Shown here one piece after another: positions 1-7,488 of a stretch of 64,000 nt of DNA (within the stretch, counting starts at the first letter, position 1; the number at the start of each line of letters is the position of its first letter). Origin of the DNA: Armatimonadetes bacterium DC (GTDB lineage: Bacteria > Armatimonadota > Fimbriimonadia > Fimbriimonadales > GBS-DC); contig LDYB01000014.1 in assembly GCA_001442985.1 (NCBI GenBank), positions 62,001 through 126,000 of the forward strand, read 5' to 3'. The notes under the pieces were generated by a model that saw nothing but the letters and a program-made list of their open reading frames with translations, did not search any database and was not told the DNA's origin. A program made the position numbers and the translations under genes.

Positions 1-1
1 C

Positions 2-787
2 GGGGCGCAGGTGATGGCGCTTACCCCCTACACTCTAATGGTCCACGCCCGCACGCCTGAGCGGGCAACCCAACTCCTCGACGAGCTCACACTTCGGAGC
101 AGTGAGTGGATTCTTTACCTTGACGACATGGAAACGCTGTTTGAGCTCTCGCAGGGCGACTCTGACCCCATGCTCTGGCTGAAACAGATTCTGAGCCTGA
201 AGGGTGTGCGCTTCGTTGGCGTTTATAACACGGGCAACCCGCAAGATAGTGAACGCCTGTCGCATCTGAAGACGCTTTTCACAGTTATGACGGTTGGGGA
301 GATGACGCCCGAAACCACAGCGCGGGTTCTCTATCGGAAGCGCCCTGAAATCTCTCGTCAGCTGGGCGTTGCGGTTTCGGACGAGGCGATTGAGAGGGCG
401 GTTGCCTGGTCGGTTCGCTATCTGCCAGAGCGTCGCTTGCCAGAGAAAGCGGTAGACCTGCTGGTCTCGGCAGCGACGCGAGCCAGCCTCAGCACGAGCC
501 TGCTGCCGCCCACTTTCTGCCAGCAGATCGCCGCAGGCAACCTGCCAGAGCGGGGGACAAGGGAAAGCCTCTTTGACTACCTGCGACAGCTGATGGAACG
601 ACTCCGCGAATTGCAACCCGCATCGTCCCTTGAGCAACAGATGCTTCAGGAGCAGCGGCAGTATCTAATCCAACTTATTGAGCGCCTTTCGGCAGGGAAC
701 GCGGTACTGGCGCTCACCCCTGCCGAGGTTGCACAGCAACTTCACGAGTGGACGGGAATCCCTGTGGAGCAGATAATGGCGGACTAA
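2..787 (+). CDS. Clp-family AAA+ ATPase, D1-like C-terminal part (5' end outside window)
   Basis: The frame is open to the first bases of the window, so the start lies upstream. The visible 260 or so residues match the second half of a ClpA/B/C first AAA+ domain: a Walker B-like stretch WILYLDDMETLF near residue 35, a D1 lid region containing RLPEKAVDLL (normally RQLPDKAVDLI), and the linker signature WTGIPV close to the end. In ClpB and ClpC that signature leads into the second AAA+ domain, but here the protein stops six residues later. The usual arginine-finger segment (ERRF) is also absent, replaced by LSHLKTLFTVM. It is therefore either a single-AAA Clp-like protein or a truncated Clp, and may lack normal hydrolysis. 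A remodelling or chaperone role is family knowledge; a regulatory or degenerate role is inference. Its stop overlaps the end of the convergent Uma2 gene by four bases. Confidence 0.7.
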   Translation, partial: GAQVMALTPYTLMVHARTPERATQLLDELTLRSSEWILYLDDMETLFELSQGDSDPMLWLKQILSLKGVRFVGVYNTGNPQDSERLSHLKTLFTVMTVGEMTPETTARVLYRKRPEISRQLGVAVSDEAIERAVAWSVRYLPERRLPEKAVDLLVSAATRASLSTSLLPPTFCQQIAAGNLPERGTRESLFDYLRQLMERLRELQPASSLEQQMLQEQRQYLIQLIERLSAGNAVLALTPAEVAQQLHEWTGIPVEQIMAD

Positions 788-1404
788 TCCGCTTTTGGTG
801 GCAACAGCTCGTCTACAGGAATCACACTTTCAGGCTTGGCGACGGGGCTAATCTGGTCGCCCGCGCGGTAAATCGCCTGCTGACGATAGCCGTAGCCATA
901 GGGACGCCCCGTCATCGGCGCTGGCTCGCGAAACACTTCCAGCACCCATTCTTGCAGGTTGACAATCCAGTATTCGGGGATGCCCGCCCACGCATAGAGG
1001 CTGGCTTTGGTGTGGCGGTCCAAGCGCAGGGTGGTTTCGCTGACTTCCACCACGAGCAGGGCGCGGGAGGGATGGGCGTGGGCGAAATCGCGGATGGTGC
1101 CTTCCACCACCGCCACATCGGGCAGGGGCTCGTCTCGCTCGCTCAAAGTGAGAGGGAGTTGAACCCGAACGACATAGCCTTGACCGAATGCCTGACGCAA
1201 CGCCTCTTCACACAGGCTGATAGCCGTCGCGTGGGCGCTTTTCATGGGGAGCTCCTTTGCGATGAGTTCGCCGCCAATCAGTTCAATCTTCTCATCGGGC
1301 TGGAGGATGCCCGCGTCGTACATCCGTTCCAGTTCGGCGCGAGTGAACTTGCGCCGATACCCCGCCCGATACGCAGGCACGACCCGCGATAGCACTTTCG
1401 CCAT
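784..1404 (-). CDS. Uma2-family (DUF820) putative endonuclease, intact copy
   Basis: This is a 206-residue protein of the Uma2/DUF820 family, a PD-(D/E)XK-like fold common in cyanobacteria and Armatimonadota and often present in many copies. Family hallmarks include the N-terminal RKFTRAELERMYDAGIL segment, a conserved glutamate in KIELIGGEL, the catalytic-type stretch LPDVAVVEG, then LLVVEVSETTLRLDR, and YAWAGIPEYWIVNL in the C-terminal half. The Asp/Val/Glu arrangement of DVAVVEG and VVEVSE is what one expects of the nuclease core. The length is typical. A -10-like TATACT lies just upstream on the minus strand. The actual cellular role of Uma2 proteins is not established. The next gene is a near-identical tandem copy. 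Confidence 0.85.
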   Translation of the reverse strand: MAKVLSRVVPAYRAGYRRKFTRAELERMYDAGILQPDEKIELIGGELIAKELPMKSAHATAISLCEEALRQAFGQGYVVRVQLPLTLSERDEPLPDVAVVEGTIRDFAHAHPSRALLVVEVSETTLRLDRHTKASLYAWAGIPEYWIVNLQEWVLEVFREPAPMTGRPYGYGYRQQAIYRAGDQISPVAKPESVIPVDELLPPKAD

Positions 1405-2052
1405 ACTCAGAGTATACCTTGAGGCGGCAACAGCTCGTCTACAGGAATCACGCTTTCAGGCTTGGCGACGGGGCTAATCTGGTCGCCCGCGCGGTAAATC
1501 GCCTGCTGACGATAGCCGTAGCCATACGGACGCCCTGTCATCGGCGCTGGCTCTCGAAACACTTCCAGCACCCATTCTTGCAGGTTGACAATCCAGTATT
1601 CGGGGATGCCCGCCCACGCATAGAGGCTGGCTTTGGTGTGGCGGTCCAAGCGCAGGGTGGTTTCGCTGACTTCCACCACAAGCAAGGCACGGGAGGGATG
1701 GGCGTGGGCGAAATCGCGGATGGTGCCTTCCACCACCGCCACATCGGGCAGGGGCTGATCGCGCTCACTGAGCGCCAGCGGGAGCTGCGTATCCACCAGA
1801 TAGCCTTCTGCTTCGGGAAACACCTTCTGCAACGCGCGGACACACAGAGCCGAATCGCAGTGGCATGGGCGCTTTTCATGGGGAGCTCCTTTGCGATGAG
1901 TTCGCCGCCAATCAGTTCAATCTTCTCATCGGGCTGGAGGATGCCCGCGTCGTACATCCGTTCCAGTTCGGCGCGGGTGAACTTGCGCCGATATCCTGCC
2001 CGATACGCAGGCACAACCCGCGATAGCACTTTCGCCATACTCAGAGTATACC
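800..2052. repeat. Tandem direct duplication of a Uma2 gene unit
   Basis: Bases 800-1418 and 1426-2052 are two head-to-tail copies of the same unit, covering the Uma2 coding region and its upstream TATACT promoter element. Long stretches are identical. The second unit is 8 bases longer: two extra codons plus two extra bases, which fits the reading-frame break in copy two. The high identity implies a fairly recent duplication. Confidence 0.9.
1407..2038 (-). pseudogene. Uma2-family gene, second tandem copy, frameshifted
   Basis: The first 62 or so residues are essentially identical to the intact neighbour (MAKVLSRVVPAYRAGYRRKF onward, to MKSAHATAIRLC). The frame then breaks around 1825-1845, and the rest of the family (ALSERDQPLPDVAVVEG to the C-terminus) continues in another frame. 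Comparison with copy one shows two surplus bases in the run TGTGTGTCCGCGCG, which contains TG and CG dinucleotide repeats, so replication slippage is a likely cause. Unless a sequencing error is present or ribosomal frameshifting occurs, the gene is inactive. It is transcribed divergently from nuoF. Confidence 0.85.
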
Positions 2053-2060
2053 ACGAAAGG

Positions 2061-2066
2061 TATAAT
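2061..2066 (+). promoter_or_regulatory. -10 box for nuoF, TATAAT
   Basis: A perfect TATAAT lies 17 bases upstream of the nuoF start, followed by the Shine-Dalgarno GGAGG. No convincing -35 hexamer is seen. A TATACT on the opposite strand at 2045-2050 would serve the divergent Uma2 copy. Confidence 0.55.
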
Positions 2067-2082
2067 CCATGCGGAGGACGCT

Positions 2083-3456
2083 ATGGGCGAATACCGCTTG
2101 TTGCTCAAGCATGTGGATGTACCGGGCTATGATACGCTGGAAGTCTATCGTCAATACGGTGGTTATGAGGCGTTGGAGAAGGCGCTCCAGATGGAGCGTC
2201 AGGCTGTTATAGACGAGGTGAAAAAATCGGGACTGCGCGGGCGCGGTGGCGCAGGATTCCCCGCATGGATAAAATGGAACGGCATCCCCAAAGACGACGA
2301 CAAGCCCCACTATGTGATTTGCAACTCTGACGAGGGCGAGCCGGGCACTTTCAAAGATTTTGAGCTGATGTATAAAGCGCCCCACCAGCTAATTGAGGGG
2401 ATGATTATCGCAGGCTATGCGGTGCGGGCGAAGTGTGGCTATATTTACATCCGTGGCGAGTATGTGGAATGCGCCCGCAAGGTGCGCCGCGCGATAGATG
2501 AGGCGTATAAAGCAGGCTATCTCGGCAAAAACATTCTCGGCAGCGGCTTTGACTACGATATCTATATCCACATGGGCGCAGGCTCCTATGAGTGCGGCGA
2601 AGAGTCGGCGCTGATGTCCAGCCTGATGGGCGAGCGTGGCATGCCGCGCCTGAAGTTCCCTCACGCGCCCCTGCCCACGATTGCAGGCGTGTGGGACTGC
2701 CCCACGCTGATCAACAACTGCGAATCGCTCAGCTGCGTGCCCCACATCATTCGGAACGGGGGCGAGTGGTACGCCCAGCTCGGCGCCAGCACCAAAAACT
2801 CGCGGGGTACGAAGATCTTTTCCGTCAGCGGGCATGTGAACCGCCCCGGCAACTATGAAGTGGAGTTCGGCACGCCGCTGATGGAACTGATTGAGATGGC
2901 AGGAGGTGTGGCGGGCGGCAAACTCAAGGGGATTATTCCGGGCGGCTCTTCGATGCCCATTCTGCCTGCTGAAAAGTGTGAGAACGCGATTATCGGCTAT
3001 GAAGAGCTGATGGAAGTCGGTAGCATGGTCGGCTCTGGCGGCTGCATGGTGCTGAACGAGCATACCTGTATTGTGCATTTCGCGTGGCGCACGGCGGAGT
3101 TTTACGCCCACGAGTCGTGCGGCAAATGCACCCCCTGCCGCGAGGGTACGCGCTGGATGGTGCAGATTCTGGAGCGCATCCTGCAGGGCAAGGGACGCAT
3201 GGAAGATATTGACCTGCTGCTGGAGATTTGCGACCAGATTGACGGGCGCAGTTTCTGCGCGTTAGGGGACGCGGCGGCATGGCCCGTGCGGGCGTTCATC
3301 AAAAACTTCCGCCACGAGTTTGAGTATTACATTCAGCACGGGCGGAGCATGTACGCCGATAACCCCGAATCGCAGAAGATGTTCCCGCCGAAGGGGTATC
3401 AGCGCTACAACCCGATGCGCTACGAATACACCTTCGGCTACGCGCCCCGCAAATAG
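2083..3456 (+). CDS. nuoF: NADH-quinone oxidoreductase subunit F
   Basis: This is the NADH-binding, FMN-containing subunit of respiratory complex I on the cytoplasmic arm (457 residues, normal length). The FMN/NADH region is seen as GLRGRGGAGFPAWIKW and CNSDEGEPGTFKDF, and the N3 [4Fe-4S] ligands as the cysteines of ESCGKCTPCREGT plus a later Cys in SFCALGDA. The start is supported by GGAGG eight bases upstream. nuoF stands alone. nuoG is 4 kb away with leuS and unrelated genes between them, so the nuo genes are dispersed in this genome rather than in one operon. It ends six bases from the convergent leuS stop. Confidence 0.96.
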   Translation: MGEYRLLLKHVDVPGYDTLEVYRQYGGYEALEKALQMERQAVIDEVKKSGLRGRGGAGFPAWIKWNGIPKDDDKPHYVICNSDEGEPGTFKDFELMYKAPHQLIEGMIIAGYAVRAKCGYIYIRGEYVECARKVRRAIDEAYKAGYLGKNILGSGFDYDIYIHMGAGSYECGEESALMSSLMGERGMPRLKFPHAPLPTIAGVWDCPTLINNCESLSCVPHIIRNGGEWYAQLGASTKNSRGTKIFSVSGHVNRPGNYEVEFGTPLMELIEMAGGVAGGKLKGIIPGGSSMPILPAEKCENAIIGYEELMEVGSMVGSGGCMVLNEHTCIVHFAWRTAEFYAHESCGKCTPCREGTRWMVQILERILQGKGRMEDIDLLLEICDQIDGRSFCALGDAAAWPVRAFIKNFRHEFEYYIQHGRSMYADNPESQKMFPPKGYQRYNPMRYEYTFGYAPRK

Positions 3457-3462
3457 TGGGGG

Positions 3463-6087
3463 CTACACCACGATATTGACCAGCTTGCCCGGCACCACGA
3501 TGACCTTGCGGGGCTGACCGCCGTTCAAGAACTGCTGGACGCGCGGGCTGGCGAGCGCGATCTGGCGCATCTCCTCCTCGCTGAGGGTGGCGGGCACGCG
3601 AATCTTATCGCGCACTTTGCCGTTCACCTGCACCACCATCTCAATTTCCTCGGCTTGCGCCAGCGCTTCATCGTACTGCGGGAACGGCTGCTGGAGCGTG
3701 AATCCCTCAAAGCCGTATTGCTCCCACAGCTCGTCGGCGATATGCGGCGCGAAGGGTGAGAGCGCCAGAATGAAGCACTCCACCGCCTCGCTCACCACCG
3801 CCATCGCATCCGCACAGCAGGGTGAGTTCGGCGTGTTGACCTCGCGCCAGTAGTCTTCTAAGGCGTTGAACCACTCCATCAGTGTGGCAACCGCCGTGTT
3901 GAACTTAAAATCAGGGATGTCGGCGCTAATCTTTTTCAGGGCGGAGTGGGTGCGCTGGCGCATCGCCCGCGCTTCCTTGTCCAGATTCGGCTGGCTCATC
4001 TGGAGCGACTCGCGCCAGTGGGGCACAAAGCAGGGACGAATCTCCATAAACAGTCGCCAGATGCGGTTCAGAAACCGATGCATTCCCTTGACGCCCTTAT
4101 CGTCCCACTGAATGGCGACATCGAAGGGCGCCACGAACAGCTCATACAGGCGCAGGGTGTCGGCGCTGTATTGCTCCACAATCTCATCGGGCGTAATCAC
4201 ATTGTAGCGCGACTTGGACATCTTCTCCCACACCCAGATGAGCTGCGCCTTCTCCTCTTCGGACATCTTCTCCAGCTCGTCGCGGCGCACCAGAATGCCC
4301 ACCTCGCCGGGGCGGAGATGCTCATCGGGCTTGGGCGGGCGGTAGGGCGTCAGCGCCAGCACCATGCCCTGATTGCGCAGGCGGTAGAACGGCTCCTTGA
4401 CGGGCACGATTCCTGCGTCGTAGCCCACTTTGGTCCAGAATCGGGCATACAGCAGGTGCATCACGGCATGCTCCGCGCCGCCCACATAGTAGTCCACAGG
4501 CATCCAGTAGGCAACTTTTTCGTAGTCAAACGGCTTCTGGTCGTTGTGGGGGTCGCAGAAGCGCAGGAAGTACCAGCTGCTGCAGGCGAAACCGCCCATC
4601 GTGTCGGTCTCGCGTCTGGCAGGCTGACCGCACTGCGGGCAAGTGGTGTTCACAAACTCTGGAATCGTCGCCAGTGGCGATTCGCCTGTGCCCGACGGCT
4701 GATACGCCTCCACATCGGGCAACAGCACAGGCAGCTGGTCTTCAGGCACGGGTACTTCGCCGCACTGCGGGCAGTGAACAATCGGGATGGGCGCGCCCCA
4801 GTAGCGCTGGCGGCTAATCAGCCAGTCGCGCAGGCGGTAGTTGACCTTGCGCTCGCCGATGCCGCGCGCTTCAAACCACTCCGCCAGCCGCTGCATCCCC
4901 TCGCGGTTCGGCAGCCCTGAAAACTCGCCACTGTTGACCATAATGCCGTCGCCCGTGTAGCATTCGGGGTCTTCCGGGATTGGCTGACTGAGGTCGGGCA
5001 CAATCACCACTTTGATGGGCAAGCCGTAGCGTTTGGCGAAGTCGTAATCGCGCTCATCGTGGGCGGGCACCGCCATAATCGCGCCCGTGCCGTAGGTCAT
5101 CAACACATAGTCCGCGATGAAGATGGGCACAGGCTCGCCATTCACGGGGTTGATGGCGTAGGCGCCTGTGAAGACGCCCGTGCGCTCGCGCTCGGTGGAG
5201 AGGCGGGTCATCTCATCCAGCCGCCGTGCCGATTCGCGATACGCCTCAACCTCTGCACGGCGGTCGGGCGTGGTGATGGCGTCCACCAGCGGATGTTCGG
5301 GCGCCAGCACCGCGAAAGTCATGCCGAACACCGTGTCGATGCGCGTGGTGAAGACCCGAAACTTCAGGTCGGGGCGCCCCTGGACCTGCATTTCGAACTC
5401 CACGCCCTCACTGCGCCCGATCCATGTGCGTTGCATCTGCTTGATGCCTTCGGGCCAGTCCAGCTCGTCCAGGTCTTCCAGCAGGCGGTCGGCGTAAGCG
5501 GTGATTCGGAAAAACCACTGGGGCAGGTCGCGCTTTTCCACAGGGGTGCCACAGCGCCAGCACTTGCCCCCTTCTACCTCCTCATTTGCCAGCACCGTGC
5601 GGCATGAGGGACACCAGTTCACGGGCGCGTTTGCGCGATATGCCAGCCCCCGCTTATACAGTAACAGGAACCACCACTGCGTCCACTTATAATAATCGGG
5701 CTGACTGGAGTTGATTTCGCGCTCCCAGTCGTAGGATAGCCCAATCATGTTCATCTGGCGCTTGTAGTTCGCCACATAGCGCGGCACCGTGATTTTGGGG
5801 TGCGAGCCTTTGTTGATGGCTTCGTTTTCGGCAGGTAGCCCGAAAGCGTCCCAACCCATCGGGTGTAGCACATTGTAGCCGCGCATGCGCATAAAGCGCG
5901 CCAGCGCGTCGCACGGGATGTAGTTCCGGCAGTGCCCTACCGATAGCCCATCGCCCGATGGGTACGGGAAAAACTCCAGCACATAGCATTTCGGCTTATC
6001 AGGTGTTTCCTCGGTGCGAAACAGCTTCGCCTCCTGCCAGCGTTGTTGCCACTTCGGCTCAATCGCTTTCGGGTTATACTCGTGCAT
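3463..6087 (-). CDS. leuS: Leucyl-tRNA synthetase
   Basis: This is a class I aminoacyl-tRNA synthetase that charges tRNA-Leu in the cytoplasm (874 residues). The HIGH-type motif is in PYPSGDGLSVGHCRNY. Cysteine pairs of zinc-binding type are visible (CPSC/CWRCG and CPQCG/CPQCG). The editing domain carries TYGTGAIMAVPAHDERD, and the KMSKS loop is intact in WEKMSKSRYNV. The C-terminal anticodon-binding and LeuRS tail regions are complete (VQVNGKVRDKI). I chose ATG at 6087 because GGTGGAG precedes it by six bases; a GTG twelve bases further upstream at 6099 is also in frame but overlaps that ribosome-binding site. Confidence 0.97.
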   Translation of the reverse strand: MHEYNPKAIEPKWQQRWQEAKLFRTEETPDKPKCYVLEFFPYPSGDGLSVGHCRNYIPCDALARFMRMRGYNVLHPMGWDAFGLPAENEAINKGSHPKITVPRYVANYKRQMNMIGLSYDWEREINSSQPDYYKWTQWWFLLLYKRGLAYRANAPVNWCPSCRTVLANEEVEGGKCWRCGTPVEKRDLPQWFFRITAYADRLLEDLDELDWPEGIKQMQRTWIGRSEGVEFEMQVQGRPDLKFRVFTTRIDTVFGMTFAVLAPEHPLVDAITTPDRRAEVEAYRESARRLDEMTRLSTERERTGVFTGAYAINPVNGEPVPIFIADYVLMTYGTGAIMAVPAHDERDYDFAKRYGLPIKVVIVPDLSQPIPEDPECYTGDGIMVNSGEFSGLPNREGMQRLAEWFEARGIGERKVNYRLRDWLISRQRYWGAPIPIVHCPQCGEVPVPEDQLPVLLPDVEAYQPSGTGESPLATIPEFVNTTCPQCGQPARRETDTMGGFACSSWYFLRFCDPHNDQKPFDYEKVAYWMPVDYYVGGAEHAVMHLLYARFWTKVGYDAGIVPVKEPFYRLRNQGMVLALTPYRPPKPDEHLRPGEVGILVRRDELEKMSEEEKAQLIWVWEKMSKSRYNVITPDEIVEQYSADTLRLYELFVAPFDVAIQWDDKGVKGMHRFLNRIWRLFMEIRPCFVPHWRESLQMSQPNLDKEARAMRQRTHSALKKISADIPDFKFNTAVATLMEWFNALEDYWREVNTPNSPCCADAMAVVSEAVECFILALSPFAPHIADELWEQYGFEGFTLQQPFPQYDEALAQAEEIEMVVQVNGKVRDKIRVPATLSEEEMRQIALASPRVQQFLNGGQPRKVIVVPGKLVNIVV

Positions 6088-6108
6088 GCTCATCTCCACC
6101 GGGGGGAA

Positions 6109-6114
6109 ATTATA
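6109..6114 (-). promoter_or_regulatory. -10 box for leuS, TATAAT
   Basis: TATAAT on the minus strand lies 21 bases before the chosen leuS ATG, so the transcript leader would be only about 15 bases, just long enough to hold the Shine-Dalgarno. Confidence 0.5.
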
Positions 6115-6174
6115 CCGAACGAAAATGCCCGGTGCGCTCCTGTTTTTACCAGGCGGATATTCAGGTTCGGAAGA

Positions 6175-6351
6175 TCAATGATATTTTTTCAATCCCCCCT
6201 GTTTAGCGCTCGGTGAGAAACTCACCAACACTGCGGTAAGGTCAACTTGTCTACAGACCTGCGGAGAGGGGGTGGTTGAATCCTGCGAGTGCGGGCTATA
6301 GCCGCAGACAAGCAGGGCAAGCGCTATCCCGGCAATCGTCTGCACTCTCAT
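6175..6351 (-). CDS. Possible small lipoprotein
   Basis: This short reading frame encodes 58 residues with a basic N-terminus, a hydrophobic run IAGIALALLVCGYS and a cysteine placed as in a lipobox (LLVC). The rest is polar and rich in Ser, Thr and Pro. That is the layout of a small exported lipoprotein, but no homologue is recognised and no strong ribosome-binding site is seen. It sits in an otherwise gene-free 360-base gap upstream of leuS. It could equally be a chance frame. Confidence 0.3.
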   Translation of the reverse strand: MRVQTIAGIALALLVCGYSPHSQDSTTPSPQVCRQVDLTAVLVSFSPSAKQGGLKKYH

Positions 6352-6446
6352 GTCTGGACTTCTCATGACAAGCGCTCAGCAATAACGGCGTCCCACTAAC
6401 TTGCGTCGCTATGCACCATCTTCATTGGTCTTCCTCACAGGGCTAC

Positions 6447-7085
6447 TCATTCTTTGAGGATTCGTATCTGCTCTACAAAGACCAGGTCTGGTATCGTTCT
6501 GCCCTGAGCATCCAGCGGTCCTGCCCAAGGGCACCAGTAGCCCCGCACTTCCAGCTCCATCCCTAATTTCAGCCCCAGCAAGCGGTGTTGCTGAAAGCTA
6601 CTCTGCCATCGCGGAGTCCCTATCAACCGAACCTTCCGACGCAGCTTCACCCTCACAACCCGGTCAGCCGATTTCAGTTTACCTTCGCACCCGCCAGTGT
6701 CTTCATCTACCTCTACCAGTTGTCCTTTCAGCCGAGCAGGTGGCAGGTATAGTTTCCAGCTGACAAGGCGCACTTCTGGACTGTCTATGGAGGCTTCTGA
6801 GTCGCTTACAGTCAGTTCTCCTCGCAAGATTAGCCGCATACCCAACTCCATATCATGCGGCTTAATCGGCTTGCCTTCTGGAGACAGGAAGCGTGTCTCG
6901 TCAGGCGCCCAGCACATCAAGACAACCGCATTGGGGGGAAGCCCTAACTGACGGGCGGTCGGCTTCACGGGAAACACCCGAAGTGTCCAAGCGCTATAAG
7001 AGATGTCCATCAGCAGCCCCACAAGGGTGGTTTCTCTTGCTGTTCTCAGGACAGCACGGCCTGTTATATGCTTCCAGCGTGCCAT
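6447..7085 (-). CDS. Uncharacterised protein, 212 residues
   Basis: I do not recognise the family. The start at 7085 (MARWKHITGRAVLR) follows the Shine-Dalgarno GGAGGTGG by several bases, so it is preferred over a more distal in-frame start at 7130. The protein has no signal peptide or membrane segment. It reads as mostly beta strand: a repeated pattern of VxGxxV-type strands (TGRAVLRTARETTLVGLLMD, KLKSADRVVRVKLRRKVRLI, LKLGMELEVRGYW) suggests an OB-like or small beta-barrel fold. That is an inference from pattern only. The preceding frame on the same strand (7097-7288) ends 11 bases upstream, so the two may be cotranscribed. Confidence 0.6.
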   Translation of the reverse strand: MARWKHITGRAVLRTARETTLVGLLMDISYSAWTLRVFPVKPTARQLGLPPNAVVLMCWAPDETRFLSPEGKPIKPHDMELGMRLILRGELTVSDSEASIDSPEVRLVSWKLYLPPARLKGQLVEVDEDTGGCEGKLKSADRVVRVKLRRKVRLIGTPRWQSSFQQHRLLGLKLGMELEVRGYWCPWAGPLDAQGRTIPDLVFVEQIRILKE

Positions 7086-7096
7086 TCTGCCACCTC

Positions 7097-7288
7097 CTAC
7101 GGCAATCGCTCTGTGATGACACTCACCCATGCAGTTTCACGGGGTCGCAAGCCAAGCTCCTCCGCTACCTTGCGGCTCAAGTCAATCCCAGCAGGGTTAG
7201 TCACCCCGCGGCAGCACTGATTACGCCCACGCCTCTCACGGGGGCGATCCTCACAACGGATAAAGAAACAACCCTCTCCTCGTCGCAT
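7097..7288 (-). CDS. Short ORF resembling the end of an RlpA/DPBB-type protein
   Basis: This is a 63-residue frame. Its second half, GIDLSRKVAEELGLRPRETA followed by WVSVI, resembles the end of a double-psi beta-barrel domain (the IDLSxxAAxxLG motif of RlpA-like septal proteins). The first half does not continue the family pattern, and no signal peptide is present, so it may be the remnant of a longer exported protein. A TATAAT lies upstream near 7335 on the minus strand. The assignment is weak. Confidence 0.3.
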   Translation of the reverse strand: MRRGEGCFFIRCEDRPRERRGRNQCCRGVTNPAGIDLSRKVAEELGLRPRETAWVSVITERLP

Positions 7289-7488
7289 GTCCGTACTGCT
7301 ACACCTACGGTTTCTGTCGCCCGCTCCGGGATTATACCCCTAATAATAAGTAGCCCGAGATTCTGGTTCCCTTAATTTTCTGAAAGCTCTGCAACAGCGC
7401 AGCTTCAGCCGTCTATGGGAAATGCGATTTTCGAACACCCTCCAGCCCCTTGCATTCAGGGGCGGGAATGTGATAAAATTCACAAGCC

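Noticed and set aside
5059-5607. Plus-strand frames opposite leuS, guaB, DUF5682 and the BNR gene (for example 43505-44989)
   Set aside because: They mirror the codon periodicity of the genes on the other strand and carry no motifs or start signals.
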